Origin: Rhynchopus euleeides
Taxonomy: Eukaryota > Euglenozoa > Diplonemea > Diplonemida > Diplonemidae
Reading direction: 5' to 3'
Assembly: GCA_963210315.1 (NCBI GenBank)
Contig: OY723275.1
Span: forward strand, 1,302,001 to 1,366,000
Length of the DNA stretch: 64,000 nucleotides
Of this stretch, positions 20,206-35,200 are shown piece after piece. Below the pieces are notes generated by a model that saw nothing but the letters and a program-made list of their open reading frames with translations, was not told where the DNA came from and made no database searches. The first letter of the stretch is position 1; every line of letters begins with the position of its first letter. The position numbers and the translations under genes were made by a program.

Positions 20206-22818
20206 ATGGCCAACGGGGGTCTGGTCCGAGGAAGATCGCTGGTGCAGCGCCGCCAGGACTCCGAACGCTCCGCCACAGAGTTCGAAGTCCTGCCCCCAGA
20301 CATGCAGGGGCCCACCTGCGTTGCCCTGGGGGGCAACGCCACGCCTCCGCAGGCCACACCCCCGCAGGGCCCTGCAGGTGTCCCCGCCTCACCGCTGCCG
20401 CTGGGTTCGGAGGCAGAACCGGATGCCACACCACCCCCCGAGAGGGTATCTGGATCCCCAACGGTGAGATCTGAATCGTGCTCCTCCGACCTCGGCAGCC
20501 GTGCCCCTTCTAGCTTCAAGAGATGTGGCGATAAGCCGCATGTCTGGAGCTTTCGGAAGAAGCCCATTCGTCGGGTCAACATTGCGCGTGCCAAAGTGGG
20601 GGGGCGCTCTCCTGGGTGTGGGACAACTGTGAGCAGCACAGCCACGTCTCCCACCTGTTCTGACAATGATATCATGCAGATCGTGTCCCCGCAGAATAGC
20701 AAGCGGATCTCCATTAAAGATGCGCAGAGTTTTGAACACGAGGTGAAGCTGACGTTTGAAACGATGGACAACTTCGCAGAGTCTTCCCAGAGGTTTCCCA
20801 AACCCCTCCCCGTGGAGAAGCTGTACCTCATCTCGAAGGAGTTGATGCAGGACATCCCGATTGACGAGAAGCAGAGCACCGTGACGTTGTCGAAGGATCA
20901 TATCCAGTCTCTCCGCGACCCGGAAACTCTGCAGTTCCTCATCGACACGCCAGGGCTTGCAAGGCATATGACAGGAGAAGACGAGGAGTGGCACCCGTCG
21001 CACGTCTTTATCACCGCCGTTGATGATGAAGGCCGCCCCACCGAGGCCACCATCGATGAGGACCAGATCACCTTCTCCGTCGGGGACACCCCGCGGACAT
21101 CGCTCGCCACAACGCCTGCCACGACGTGCCCGCCCACCCCCCAGCACCCCTCTGACATGACACCCTCCAAGGCAAGCACCGTGCCGCCATCCCCTGCCGT
21201 GCCAAAGGAGGCTCCCACTGGGGACAGCCCGGTGGCGCCCCGCGTCCCCTCCTGGATGAAGGGGACACGCGCCTCGGAGAAGAAGAAGCGAGACCTCCTT
21301 GCGGAGCACCGTGACAAGGTGCAGGAGATGTCCACCAAGGGGGCGAGGGTTATGCAGCAGCAGCAGCAGCAGCAAACCCCTGCAACCCGTGAGGACGACA
21401 TACCTGATGAGACGGAGCTGTTCTCCACACACAGCGGGGAGGAGGACGGAGGTGGAGACGACAGGGAGACTTCCCAGAAGCAGCCAGCCCTCGCCGCACA
21501 GAACCTCACATCCCGCCGCCTGCTGACGCAAGAGGAGGAGGCGCGTGTCGGGTGCATCGAGCGTGACACCCGTTTTGACGTTGAGTCCATCCCGCTAGAC
21601 GACGGGGAGGGGTTTTCCACATCAAAAGCGGATGAAACCCGCTCCGAGGCAATCGCTGAGAAGCTCGCAAGCCTCCGTCCAGACATTGCTTGGGATGGGA
21701 TTTTCCACCCGGCGCAGGAGGATGAAGGTGATGAGAGCATGACTTCCTCGAGGCGAACGAAGCCTGCCGCATCTGATTTCACCTCGGATGCCGATGAGCT
21801 GCGCCGCAGGAGCCTTGTCGCGAAGGCGCGGGATGCGGCGAATTCAGTAAGGGAGCCTCAGAGTGACTACCTCACGTCGATGCGGCGCGTGCGGGAGAGG
21901 AAGGCGAAGCTCCTCAAGATTAACGAAGGGCTCAGCGCGCTCTACACCCAGACGGCAGAGGTGGAGGAGGCACTCCGGATGGACCGTGAAACAGGCTCTC
22001 TCGACTCGGATTACAGAGGCATCATGGGGCGTGACGCGCTGGACAAACTCCTCCGGGCCTGCGCTGCCGACCAGGGTGTTCCGCTGCCCGAAGCACCCCC
22101 TTTGTTGGATACGGCGCAGCCCACGAGGGGTTCCCGCCCCCCCTCCAGGTATATCGACCCGCACTGTTCGGAGGAGGACGCAGGTGCGGCAGTCCACCCC
22201 AGCTTCAGCGGGAACAGCTGTGAGGAGGACCTGCCGTTGGATCCGGCGGCGCTGTTCAGCAGGCCTGTTTTTTCCTGCGAGATGGCAGCACCGGATAGCT
22301 CTGAAGAATGCTCCAATCCCGGAAGCCCTGCCGGAGACAGATCGCCTCCAGGAGCTGGGGGACCTGCGCCATGCGACCCCCCGAAAGGAACCCACGGGGA
22401 AGGGGGGGATGAAAATGGAGCTGTCCTGCCAACGGCAGAGCGAGGGATGGATGGTGTGCCTGCTGCGGCGTGCCCCTCCCGAGCCAGCAGCGCCTGCTGT
22501 GGCGAGGCTGACGTGCTGGAGGCGGTGGTGGAGGCGGAGGGTGAGGAAGAGGAGGGGGCGGTAGGGTCTGCGGCGGAGCTGCCGACAGACCCTGCTGTGG
22601 AGGAGCAGGCCCGCACGGAGCGGAGCCTGTTCCTCAGCGGCAACTGGGGTGCGCTGCTGGTGAGGGGGTCTGTGGGGGAGCTGGTGCGGCCGGCGAGCCG
22701 TGCAGGGACCCCAATGATGGTGCACGCAGCCTCTCCAACGGCTCTTCCGAGCCGGGATTGTTCTGCGTCGCCTGCTATGATGGAGCCATGCCGGCCTTGC
22801 AGCAGACCGGTTGTCTAA
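20206..22818 (+). CDS. Large hydrophilic protein, unknown function
   Basis: Single open frame of 870 residues from ATG 20206, 28 bases after a good acceptor tract. I do not recognise it. The N-terminal 100 residues are Pro-rich. Residues about 140-300 look most ordered (for example FEHEVKLTFETMDNFAES and VEKLYLISKELMQDIPID). The remainder is charged and low in complexity, with a poly-Gln run near 383-390, helical segments near 525-600 and an acidic Glu-rich stretch near 765-785. No signal peptide, membrane segment or enzymatic motif is visible. The long ordered frame and a codon bias like its neighbours support it being real. Confidence 0.7.
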   Translation: MANGGLVRGRSLVQRRQDSERSATEFEVLPPDMQGPTCVALGGNATPPQATPPQGPAGVPASPLPLGSEAEPDATPPPERVSGSPTVRSESCSSDLGSRAPSSFKRCGDKPHVWSFRKKPIRRVNIARAKVGGRSPGCGTTVSSTATSPTCSDNDIMQIVSPQNSKRISIKDAQSFEHEVKLTFETMDNFAESSQRFPKPLPVEKLYLISKELMQDIPIDEKQSTVTLSKDHIQSLRDPETLQFLIDTPGLARHMTGEDEEWHPSHVFITAVDDEGRPTEATIDEDQITFSVGDTPRTSLATTPATTCPPTPQHPSDMTPSKASTVPPSPAVPKEAPTGDSPVAPRVPSWMKGTRASEKKKRDLLAEHRDKVQEMSTKGARVMQQQQQQQTPATREDDIPDETELFSTHSGEEDGGGDDRETSQKQPALAAQNLTSRRLLTQEEEARVGCIERDTRFDVESIPLDDGEGFSTSKADETRSEAIAEKLASLRPDIAWDGIFHPAQEDEGDESMTSSRRTKPAASDFTSDADELRRRSLVAKARDAANSVREPQSDYLTSMRRVRERKAKLLKINEGLSALYTQTAEVEEALRMDRETGSLDSDYRGIMGRDALDKLLRACAADQGVPLPEAPPLLDTAQPTRGSRPPSRYIDPHCSEEDAGAAVHPSFSGNSCEEDLPLDPAALFSRPVFSCEMAAPDSSEECSNPGSPAGDRSPPGAGGPAPCDPPKGTHGEGGDENGAVLPTAERGMDGVPAAACPSRASSACCGEADVLEAVVEAEGEEEEGAVGSAAELPTDPAVEEQARTERSLFLSGNWGALLVRGSVGELVRPASRAGTPMMVHAASPTALPSRDCSASPAMMEPCRPCSRPVV

Positions 22819-23194
22819 CGCCGAAATAATATGCCAATCCGTCTGTGACTGCAAGGGTTGTCTTAGCGGTTGCGATCAGGAAACATAATATTATGATGTT
22901 GACAACATGAAAAATGTTGAACTTGCAATGCCTTCTCTTCTCTCCTTGCTCTGTGGGAGGATGGCCTCCACGGCCTCAATGCCCTCCAGTCTGGCGACAC
23001 CAAATGGGGAAATGGAGGCCCCTGCTGAATCTAAAAGAAACGAACTCCCCCACACAACCCCGCAGTCCCCAACCATTTTCCCCAAACGGCGCATCATCTG
23101 CAGCCCCCCCTCCCCCCCCTCCCCTCACACCATCCCTTCTGCAGGCGTTACACAACACACGGGGGACGCTTTGGCCCCCCCATTTCACCCCACA
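22819..23194. other. Intergenic region with trans-splice acceptor
   Basis: The reading frame of the next gene is open back to an ATG at 22907. However, a strong CT-rich tract ending CTTCTGCAG near 23136-23144 suggests this segment is removed. The start at 23195 is therefore preferred. Confidence 0.5.
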
Positions 23195-26100
23195 ATGGGT
23201 GATGTCTGCGTGGCAATGGACATCGACATGGCGGCGCTGCACTCAGTGCTGCAGCCTGCGCCGCACAGTGTGAAGGTGGAGTGGGCCCTGGGGCAGCTGG
23301 AGGTGCCGCAGCTGTGCGACTTCGGCCCTGTCGAGCCCCTCGGCCTGCAGGCGGAGCGTCGGCGGTGGGAGGAGGCTGTCGCTGCGGAGCAGCGGGTCTT
23401 CGCCGCACTGGAGTGCCGCGACAGGCATGACGTGCACAGCGGGGAGTACGACGAGGGGCAGCCCATGTGGGACGCTATCACCACCGTCACCGCCAAGTTT
23501 AAATACGCATGCATGGCACAGGCGGAGCTGATCGGCAGCGAGCGGCGCGTTGTGGAAGACCTGGAGGCGACAGAGCGTGAGGCGGTTATCACGGAGGAGC
23601 ACTACAGCGCGCTATCCCTCCACAGCCTTGCCAGGGAGCTCTCGGCGATGGTGGCGGAGCGGCAGGCCGCCGCGATGCAGCTGCAGCGGCAGCAGCTGGA
23701 GGCAATGCGGTTGCTCGAGCTGCAGCAGCGGCAGCACCAGGAGCTGCACCTCCGGGCGCAGGAGGAGGCACAGCGCGTGTGGGAGGCGCAGCAGCAGGCG
23801 CAGCGTGAGGCGGAGCGGCAGCGCCTCGTGCAGCACGAGCAGGCTCGTGACTTGGAGGACGAGCAGCGCCGCCTGGAGCGCGAGCTGGAGCTGTGGCAGC
23901 AGCTCGATGCGCACCGCCTGGAGGTGCAGAAGGCAGAGTGCTATGCCCTGCCGCCGCAGGAGGTGCAGGAGGTGGACCCTGCTGCCTACCTCACAGGCGA
24001 TCATGCGGCGCTGTATGCCTCGCTCGTCCCGCACTACGACAAGCGGCTTGTCCTCTTCGCTCTGGATGTGTTCGGTGCGGACGCCAGCGTGGCAGTGTGG
24101 CTGACCTCCCTCCAGCTGCTGGTGTCGCAGCTGCCAGGCGTGCCCCTGCTGCATGTGGTGCAGATGCTGCTCGCCTCCGACTCTGCGGAGATGGCGCAGT
24201 CGCTGTGCCTCTCCCCAGGTGTGGAGGCGGATGCCCTCGCCGCCACCCTCGTCTGCGAGAGGCCCGAGAGGGTCCAGCGCGCCTGCCACGCCGTGGCGGC
24301 GCAGCTGCGGGCCAACCCACACGGCTTCCCTGCTTTCCCTTCTGCTGACCTGCCGCGCACCCCGTCGCCGGCTAGCCACCCCACGCTGTCACCCCGTGTG
24401 GTGTCGCCTGGCCCGCAACCCTCCGTTGAGGAGCTGCACCACCAACACATGCTGCAGCAGCAGCAGCAGCTGTTGCAGCAGCAGCAGCAGCAGCAGCAGC
24501 AGCTGATGGAGGAGATGGCACGGGCAAACCAGCTCCGCCTCGAAGAGCAGCAGCGCGAGGCTGAGCTGCGCGAGAAGGAGCAGGCACGCATCGACGCGCT
24601 TGCGGAGGAGCTGCGGCGCCAGGAGGAGCAGCTGCAGCTGCAGCAGGAGGAGGAGCGCCGCCTCCGAGAGGAGCGCCGGCTGGAGGCGGAGCGGGCGGAG
24701 CGACTGCGGGTCGAGCGCGAGCAGCAGGCGGAGCAGCAGCGCCAGCTGGCGGAGCTGGCCGCCCTGGAGCAGCAGCGCGAGCAGGAGCTGGAGCTGCAGC
24801 GGCTGCAGGAGGAGCGCCAGCGGCAGGAAGAAGCCCTCCGGCGGCAGCAGGAGGAGCAGCGCCTGCAGGACGAGCTGCGGCGACAGGAGGCGATGCTTGC
24901 AGAGATGCAGCGCCAGGAGGAGCTGCGGCTGCAGGAGGAGCAGCGCAAGCGCGAGGAGGAGGCACGCCAGCAGGAGCTGCTCAGGCAGCAGGAGGAGATG
25001 CAGGCAGAGATGCGCCGCCTCGAGGAGCAGCGCCAGATGGAGCAGCAGCTGCAGGGGCTGTTGGCGGCGCAGCAGGCGGAGGACGAGCGCCGGAGGCGCG
25101 AGGAGGAGGAGGCGGAGAAGCGGCGGCAGCAGGTGTTGGAGGCGCAGCGGCTGGAGGACGAGCAGCGGAGGCTGGCCGAGGAGCTGGGGAGGCTGCAGCA
25201 GCAGCAGCAGCTGGAGGCGGTGCTGCAGGAGGAGCAGCGCAGGGAGCAGGAGATGGAGAGGCAGCGGCAGCAGCAGCTGGAGCAGCAGCGGCAGCTTGAG
25301 CATCAGAGGCAGCTGCAGATCGCGGAGCAGCAGCGGCAGCAGCAGCTGGCGGAGCAGCAGCGCCAGCAGCAGCTGGAGCAGCAGCGGCAGCTTGAGCATC
25401 AGAGGCAGCTGCAGCTGGCGGAGCAGCAGCGGCAGCAGCAGTTGGAGCAGGAGAGGCAGCTGCAGCTCGAGCAACAGCGGCAGCAGCAGCTGGAACAGGA
25501 GAGGCAGGCCCAGCTTGAGAAGCAGCGGCAGCAGCAGCAGCAGCTCGAGCAGCAGCAACGGATGCAGCAGCAGCAGCACCACCACCACCAGCCCTTCCCC
25601 CAGAGCCACGCCGCGCCTGCATACCCCACGGCACAGCCTGTGGTGACACCGCTGCCCTTCAACCCATATGTGGGTGCGCCTGCTCACCCCAACACTGCCC
25701 CTGCCACCCCAGCTGCCGCTGCTGCTGCCCACAGTGCATACCCCCACGCTGTGCGGCAGGCGCCAGCTGCGCACGACGCCCAGCTGCCACAGGTATGCCT
25801 GTCTGTCTGCATTTTGTTGATAATGCTCTGCAAAGGGTTTGCACGGGGGCACAGTTTCCTGGAGACAACTCTCAATAGAAAAAAAATCGGCTCTCGGGGT
25901 TGCTGATCTGCCCCCTTCTGTTTTCCTGTTTTCAGCTTTTCAGTTTGCTGGCAAACACACACACCACCCCTGCCCCCACACACAGGACCCGGATAAGGCG
26001 CTGAAACTGCTGTCGGATGTGGAGAAGCTTGTCACCATGGGGTTCTGTGACACCGATCTGAGCCAGCGGCTGCTTGTCGAGAGGAAGGGCGACTTCCAAG

Positions 26101-26558
26101 CTGTGTTGGATGAGCTGCTGGAGTGGCAGGAGAAGGACGAGCAGGGGAGGCGCAGGCAGCAGAGGCAGCAGCAGCTGGAGAGGGAGCTGGAGGCGGAGCT
26201 GCTGAAGGAGCAGCAGCAGCTTGCGCAGGGCCCCGCTGCGCATCCCCAGGGGCTGTATCCGCAGCCGCCGAACTATGCACAGCCGCATCAGGTCAGTTAT
26301 GTGCAGCCAGCACATGCCGCACAGATGCATCAGCTGCCGCAGCAGCAGCACATGCCCCCTGCAGCAGCGAATCCTTACATGCAACAGCACCAGCAACACC
26401 ACCAGATGCACCACGCACTGCCGCCGCAGGCACATCAGGTTCCGGTGCATCCGCAGCAGCAGCAGCAGCAGCCGGTGCAGGTGCCACCGCCCCCGCCTCC
26501 GCCCGGCAACCCCCCACCGCCACCGCCCAATGATTTCGACTTCATGTCATTCAACTGA
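23195..26558 (+). CDS. Gln/Glu-rich coiled-coil protein with C-terminal UBA-like domain (two exons)
   Basis: Exons 23195-25792 and 25986-26558 join in phase 0 to 1056 residues. The first 260 residues are helical and charged. Residues about 265-390 are ordered and hydrophobic (YDKRLVLFALDVFGADASVA), possibly a divergent helical UBA-like or armadillo-type bundle. Residues about 410-800 are an almost continuous Gln/Glu/Arg/Leu coiled coil encoded by CAG/GAG-type repeats, with near-identical sub-repeats. A His/Pro/Ala linker follows. Exon 2 opens with ALKLLSDVEKLVTMGFCDTD and QAVLDELLEWQ, whose MGF and helix spacing match a ubiquitin-associated domain. A Gln/Pro-rich tail ends in poly-Pro and FDFMSFN. 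Probable role is a ubiquitin-linked scaffold; no enzyme motif is present. An alternative start at 22907 adds 96 residues. Confidence 0.78.
24445..25590 (+). repeat. CAG-rich coding repeat tract
   Basis: Dense CAG/GAG/CTG trinucleotide repeats within the coiled-coil gene. Around 25270-25520 there are near-identical units encoding QRQLEHQRQLQ and AEQQRQQQL. Such tracts are prone to replication slippage. They also produce long open frames in other registers that should not be taken as genes. Confidence 0.85.
25793..25985 (+). other. Intron of the UBA-like coiled-coil gene
   Basis: 193 nt, donor GTATGC and acceptor ACACACAG, phase 0. The unspliced frame stops near 25906. The downstream exon frame encodes the UBA-like domain. 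Confidence 0.88.
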
Positions 26559-29935
<3,377 letters not shown>

Positions 29936-31495
29936 ATGAAGTCCTTCACCAGAGATGAGGTGGCGCGCCACAGCGCCCCGGGTGACATGTGGGTCATCAT
30001 CGACGGAGATGTGTACGACCTGAGCAAGTTCGGCAAGATGCACCCTGGTGGTGAGGCTGTGCTGTTCGAGTGGGGTGGGAAGGACGCGACTGACATGTTC
30101 TTCGACCAGCACCGTCTGGAGGTGCTCCGGAGGTACCAGCGCCTGCGCATCGGCCGCCTGGCTGACGCGAAGGGTCTCTCCATTGTGGACAAGACCAAGC
30201 CGGACGACATCTCGGAGGTGCCGTACGGTGAGGTGATCGGTCTGCGCAGCGACTTCCACTCGCCCTACTACACAGAGTCGCACCGCCGCTTCCGCCAGGC
30301 GTGCCGCACGTGGGTGGAGGGGATCCGTGGTCAGGCCGAGCAGTTCGACAAGGCTGGCAAGGAGCCCACACGCGACATGTGGAAGAGCATGGGCCTGTCG
30401 GGCATGCTGATCTCCCGCATCGGGCCCGGCCCCTGGATGAAGGACCTGAAGAAGCACGGCGTGTCGCTGCCCGGCAACCTCCCCGGCGAGGAGTTCGACC
30501 AGTTCCACGAGCTGATCGCGCACACGGAGTTCGCGCGCCTCGGTGTTCCCGGGTTCTGCGACGGGCTGGGTGCAGGCCATCTGATTGCCTTCCCGCCGAT
30601 CCTGCTCTTCGGCACCCCCGCCATGAAGGAGAAGTACGTCGGGCCGTGCATGCGTGGTGAGATTGTGACGGCACTGGCCATCACGGAGCCCTTCGTGGGG
30701 TCCGACGTCGCCAACCTCCGCTGCACTGCGGAGAAGACCCCCTGTGGGAAGTACTACATCATCAACGGTGCCAAGAAGTGGATCACCAACGGCACCTTCG
30801 CCGATGTTTTCATCGTGGCGGTGCGCACGGGTGCCAAGGGCGGGAAGGGCATCAGCATGATCCTCGTGGAGCGCACTGAGGGCGTGACGACGAAGTTCAT
30901 CGGGACGTCCTACTCGCAGTGTGCCGGGACTGCCTACATTGAGTTCAAGAACGTGAAGGTGCCTGTCGAGAACCTGATGGGCAAGGAGGGCGAGGGCTTC
31001 CGTCTGGTGATGCACAACTTCAACCACGAGAGGTGGGTCATTGTGGCGAACTGCCTGGGGCAGGTGCGTGCCATCGTCGAGGACTGCTTCAAGTGGGCCC
31101 GCCAGCGCCGCGTGTTTGGGAAGCCGCTGATTGAGCAGCCGGTGATCCGCTTCAAGCTCGCCAGCATGGTGTCCCAGCTGGAGGCGGTGTGGGCGTGGCT
31201 GGAGACCATCACCCACGAGATGAACACAATGCCCTTCGCCGACAGGCAGGCGAAGCTCGGCGGGCCCACGGCGCTGCTGAAGTACCAGTCGACGCGTGTG
31301 ACTCACCACATCACCGACGAGGCGGTGCAGATCTTCGGTGGCAGGGGTATCACGCGCTCTGGGATGGGTGCACGTCTCGAGAACTTCACCCGCTTCCAGA
31401 AGTACGGTGCTGTGTACGGCGGCAGCGAGGAGATCTGCGCGGACCTTGGCATCCGGCAGGCGCTGCGCTCCTTCCCGAAGGACGCGAAGCTGTGA
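29936..31495 (+). CDS. Cytochrome b5-acyl-CoA dehydrogenase fusion
   Basis: Encodes 519 residues from ATG 29936. Residues 1-75 are a cytochrome b5 heme domain: VYDLSKFGKMHPGGEAVL carries the HPGG heme ligand and FFDQHR the second His. Residues about 90-515 are a complete acyl-CoA dehydrogenase with FAD-contacting blocks (ALAITEPFVGSDVANLR, NGAKKWITNG, IFGGRGITRSG). The usual Glu of YEGT is missing (YGGSEE). A Glu at about residue 365 (NFNHERWVIV) lies where the base sits in long-chain and isovaleryl-type enzymes, so activity is probably retained. Such fusions are known in fungi and several protists; the heme domain may pass electrons to or from the flavin. Substrate cannot be read from sequence. 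No obvious mitochondrial or peroxisomal signal is seen. Confidence 0.93.
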   Translation: MKSFTRDEVARHSAPGDMWVIIDGDVYDLSKFGKMHPGGEAVLFEWGGKDATDMFFDQHRLEVLRRYQRLRIGRLADAKGLSIVDKTKPDDISEVPYGEVIGLRSDFHSPYYTESHRRFRQACRTWVEGIRGQAEQFDKAGKEPTRDMWKSMGLSGMLISRIGPGPWMKDLKKHGVSLPGNLPGEEFDQFHELIAHTEFARLGVPGFCDGLGAGHLIAFPPILLFGTPAMKEKYVGPCMRGEIVTALAITEPFVGSDVANLRCTAEKTPCGKYYIINGAKKWITNGTFADVFIVAVRTGAKGGKGISMILVERTEGVTTKFIGTSYSQCAGTAYIEFKNVKVPVENLMGKEGEGFRLVMHNFNHERWVIVANCLGQVRAIVEDCFKWARQRRVFGKPLIEQPVIRFKLASMVSQLEAVWAWLETITHEMNTMPFADRQAKLGGPTALLKYQSTRVTHHITDEAVQIFGGRGITRSGMGARLENFTRFQKYGAVYGGSEEICADLGIRQALRSFPKDAKL

Positions 31496-32243
31496 GTGTG
31501 AGAATGTGTTGCGATACACTATGACACGCAACGTTACCTTTCTTGTGCGTTTTCAACCCATTTGTTTGGCAGCGCTGCCTTCTGCGGCCTGCACAAAAAA
31601 AACGTCTGTCCACTTTGTTTTGTTCGGCCTGTGATGTGTAGGAGCAGCGCCTCCGGGCGCGGTGGCCCTGCGCCCATAATCGTTGTTGATATGGTGTGTT
31701 CGTGTGTTCCATTTTTGCGACCCCATCCCCACAATTAGCAGCAAAAAAAGGTGCAGCAAAGTTGCACCGAACGATTCAGCCAACACCATATATTCCTGCG
31801 TGAGGTGGTCAAGGCAAAAGACGCAACACCACGAGCACCCCACACTGCTTCTCGCTGATCCGGTTATTTCGATTCACGCCGCGCAGCAGGGAAAATGAGC
31901 TCGGGAAAAAGGATTGCCGGGGTTCTTTTGTTTTGTTTGTGCAACCTTCTGGTCACCTGCACGTTGGGGCGTGGAGTGTAGGTGAACAAAACATTGCTCC
32001 CACTGCAACATTTTTCGATCTGAACGCTTTCCGTGAGCACGGTGCGTTTGTCACAAAAACGTCGACAAAACAAAGGACAGCCTCGGCAAGGTAGCAACCC
32101 ATAGGCTGTGGGGTGTTGGGCTGGGTGGCTCAAGGAGCGGGTAGGTTGTCGGGTTCCGTTGAGTGGTCGAGTGGCTGGTAGTCTAGGATTTTTACAGATG
32201 ACTTTCGCCTGTGTGTTAACTTGCTGCCAGCCTTGCCATTCAC
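31496..32243. other. Intergenic region
   Basis: About 750 bases with no supportable gene. CTTGCTGCCAG near 32220-32230 may be the trans-splice acceptor for the gene at 32244. Confidence 0.5.
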
Positions 32244-35200
32244 ATGTCCACTCCCCCAGCTGCAGGTGCACATTTATGTGCCGATGTGAACATGCCGGGC
32301 ATTCAGCCGTGGCGGCCTGAAAGTAGTAACAAGCCTGTGCCGTTTCCTGTCGGTGGCACTTCGTCAGTAAATCCGCATCGCAACGAATCCCAGCATACCT
32401 CGCAGCCGAAGCGCCCTGTGGCATTCACGAACAACCGCACAAGCTCGGGGTCCTCATCCTCAGGGCACACGCAGAGTCACCCTGCAGCCGCACCTGGACC
32501 TGGCACCATTCCAGCTCATGCAACAAATCCTGCAGCCCGCACCACCTACCCTGCCGCACCCGGTGTTCAGAAGTCAGTGAGGCCGCAACCCTTCATCCCG
32601 AAAGCTGCAAGTGGTGTGCCCCCGCCTTCGCAGGGAAGCACGGGGCCTACCCACCCGCACACATCCCAGCAGCAGCACCAGCAGCAGCCGCATCACACAG
32701 CGCCGCGACAGTTTCAACAGCAGCAACCTCAAATGCCCCAGGAACAGCGGCAGCATCAGCATCAGCACCCGCACCACCAACAGCATCAACAGCAACACCC
32801 GCAGCAGCACCGCCAACCCCAACAGCCGCAGCAGCAGGCTCAACCCCAACACCAGCAGCAGGGCCATCAACAGGCCCAGCAGCGGGCCAGTGCAGAGATG
32901 GCGGCACAGGCCGAGAGCCACCGCCGTGATCGGGAGGTGCTGTCACGTCAGTCTGACAAGTATCGCAAGGAGCTCGAGGCTTCGAGGCAGAGTCAGATGT
33001 CAATGGCAAATGAGCTGCAGCAGCTGCGTGAGCGCCTGAAGTCTGTCGACCAGGATGCATGGCGCCGCCGAGCAGAGGCAGCCGAGTCACACCTGCAGCA
33101 GGCTAAGGAGCGGACGGGTCGCCTGGAGACGCAGCTGGAGAAGGCAAAGTCCGCCAAGCCGCAACCCCTGCCCGCCTCTGCATCTGCCACACCCCCCTCG
33201 GCCCTGACGACCCACCTGCACACTGTGGTCGCAGGCCGCGCCGTCCGGCCGCACCTCAGCCGAGACCTGGAGCTACCTGTGCTCAACGGGGACAGCGCCG
33301 ACTACCACATCTCTGTTGCCAACGCGCTGCAGTCTCAGGCAGGCGACGCCCTGCAGCAGCTCGGGCAGGGCACACACATTCACGATGTCATCGGGGGGGT
33401 GCTGCGCCGCGAGGCCTCCCTCGTGTCTGTGTACTCCGAGTGCCTTGTGCCAGTCGCGCGCCTCGCCGCCTGCGACTCGGAGATACCCCAGCAGCTGCTG
33501 GCCAGCGTCTCCGCCGGCTGCAGCGTGCTGATGGACTTGCTGCGCATCGAGCCCCCTGGTGTGGGCGGCCTGCACTTGTCGGCTGCGGTGTTTGACCAGG
33601 CAGACGTGCTGGAGTATGAAGCAGAGGTGCAGGAGCTGTGCCTGGCCCAGCGCACAACCAGCACGCTTGTGCCGTCGAACCTGCCGAGCTCCCAACAGGG
33701 CTGGCTGGTCGACACCTCCCGTGTGGCAGACCAGGGGGTCATGGCTTTCGGCCCGGCTGGGCGCGCATGGGATGCACTGACAACCGCACCCACCGCGGCA
33801 CGGGTCCCTTCGCGTGACGCACTCTGCCCCTCGCGTGCTGCCTGCACTGCGGTGGACGGCGGAGTCTGTGGACTGCTCCGACAGTGTGTCGAGAAGCTTG
33901 CTGTGTCCGGCAGAACACGTGCCGACGTTGCAGCATCGCTGGTCCACGTGATGTGCAAGGCAGTGCTCACGTATGACGACGCGGTGGCGCGGCCGCTCCC
34001 ACGCATGTCGTGCGGGCTGCTGCACCAGGTGTCTGCACTGCACCTGTTGTTCTGCCCGCCACTGCGCTCCGCTGCACCCCATGAGGAGGCGGTGTTCCAG
34101 CTGTCGCCGTCGCCAGCCTACCGCGGTCTGCAGGCGGCGCTGTTCCAACTGGAGCTTTCGCTGCTGCGTGCCTTCGCACACCTGCCAGCAACAGTCGAGC
34201 CCCAGCAGGAGAGGCTGTTGCTGCGCTATCTGTACTCCACAGTCAAGAAGCCGCCGCCGTTTGCGTCTCTGCGGCGGTTTGCTGTGGACCATGCAGCCAA
34301 CGCGCTGAAGCGGGTATGCATGTTGCGTGATGCCGCGTGCCGCCCCACCACCCCGCCACACAGCTGCAAGATGTCGCCTCGCGTTTTGAGGCAGGCCCCA
34401 ATGCAGCTGCTTCCCGTACATCGGAGGCGCTCGTTACACACTCTCGTAGCAACGTTCGTCTCAGCAAAGAGTATGCCTGCCTGCTGTGTGTGCCCTACCC
34501 CAACCCTCTCAGGTCGCTGCGTGTGTCTCTGAACACGATGCTGGTCGTGCAGGCTATTGTCCAGGTATGTTGCAGCCCTGTCCTGTCTCTGCGGTGGGTC
34601 TTGCTACCCCTTCTCGGGTGAATGCACCAGTTGCACGCACATGCACTTCCTTTATCGAAGCTCACCCCACACCCTCACACCATCCACCACAGAACGAAGA
34701 ATACAAGGAGCTGCGGGGCTTTGTGTTCGCTCACCCTGATGACTTGGCGACGCCACCACGCACCGACACGGAGCCTGTTTCACCTTCGAGGAAGCGTCGC
34801 CTGGCACAGGGCGACTCTCCCAGGAAACGGATGCGCACCGATGCTGTGGATGACGAGCAGAACGAGGTGCTCGAGGGCCTGCAAGCAACGAAGGGCGCGG
34901 AACGTTTAGCGATGGTGACGTTCTTCCGTGTGGCAGAGCTTGCCCAGAACCTGGTCGTGCTTCTCAAGGCGGCGGCATGGCACCGTCACACGGGCTCGCA
35001 GGAGACACCGCAGCGGGGCGAGGCGACAGAGGACGATTTGGCACAGGCGTGCATCCAGTGCATCGTCACGCTGCACCTGCTGTTGCCCCACTGCACCAAC
35101 TTCCTGCACGACTACAGCCACGTCCTGTCATCCCCCGTCACCATGCTGCTGGAGTACGCCACCTCGCCAGACTTCAAACGCCACAATGCCGGGCCACTCG

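Noticed and set aside
24389-25852. 487-codon Leu-rich antisense frame
   Set aside because: Mirror of CAG/GAG repeats (CTG/CTC on the other strand), not a gene.
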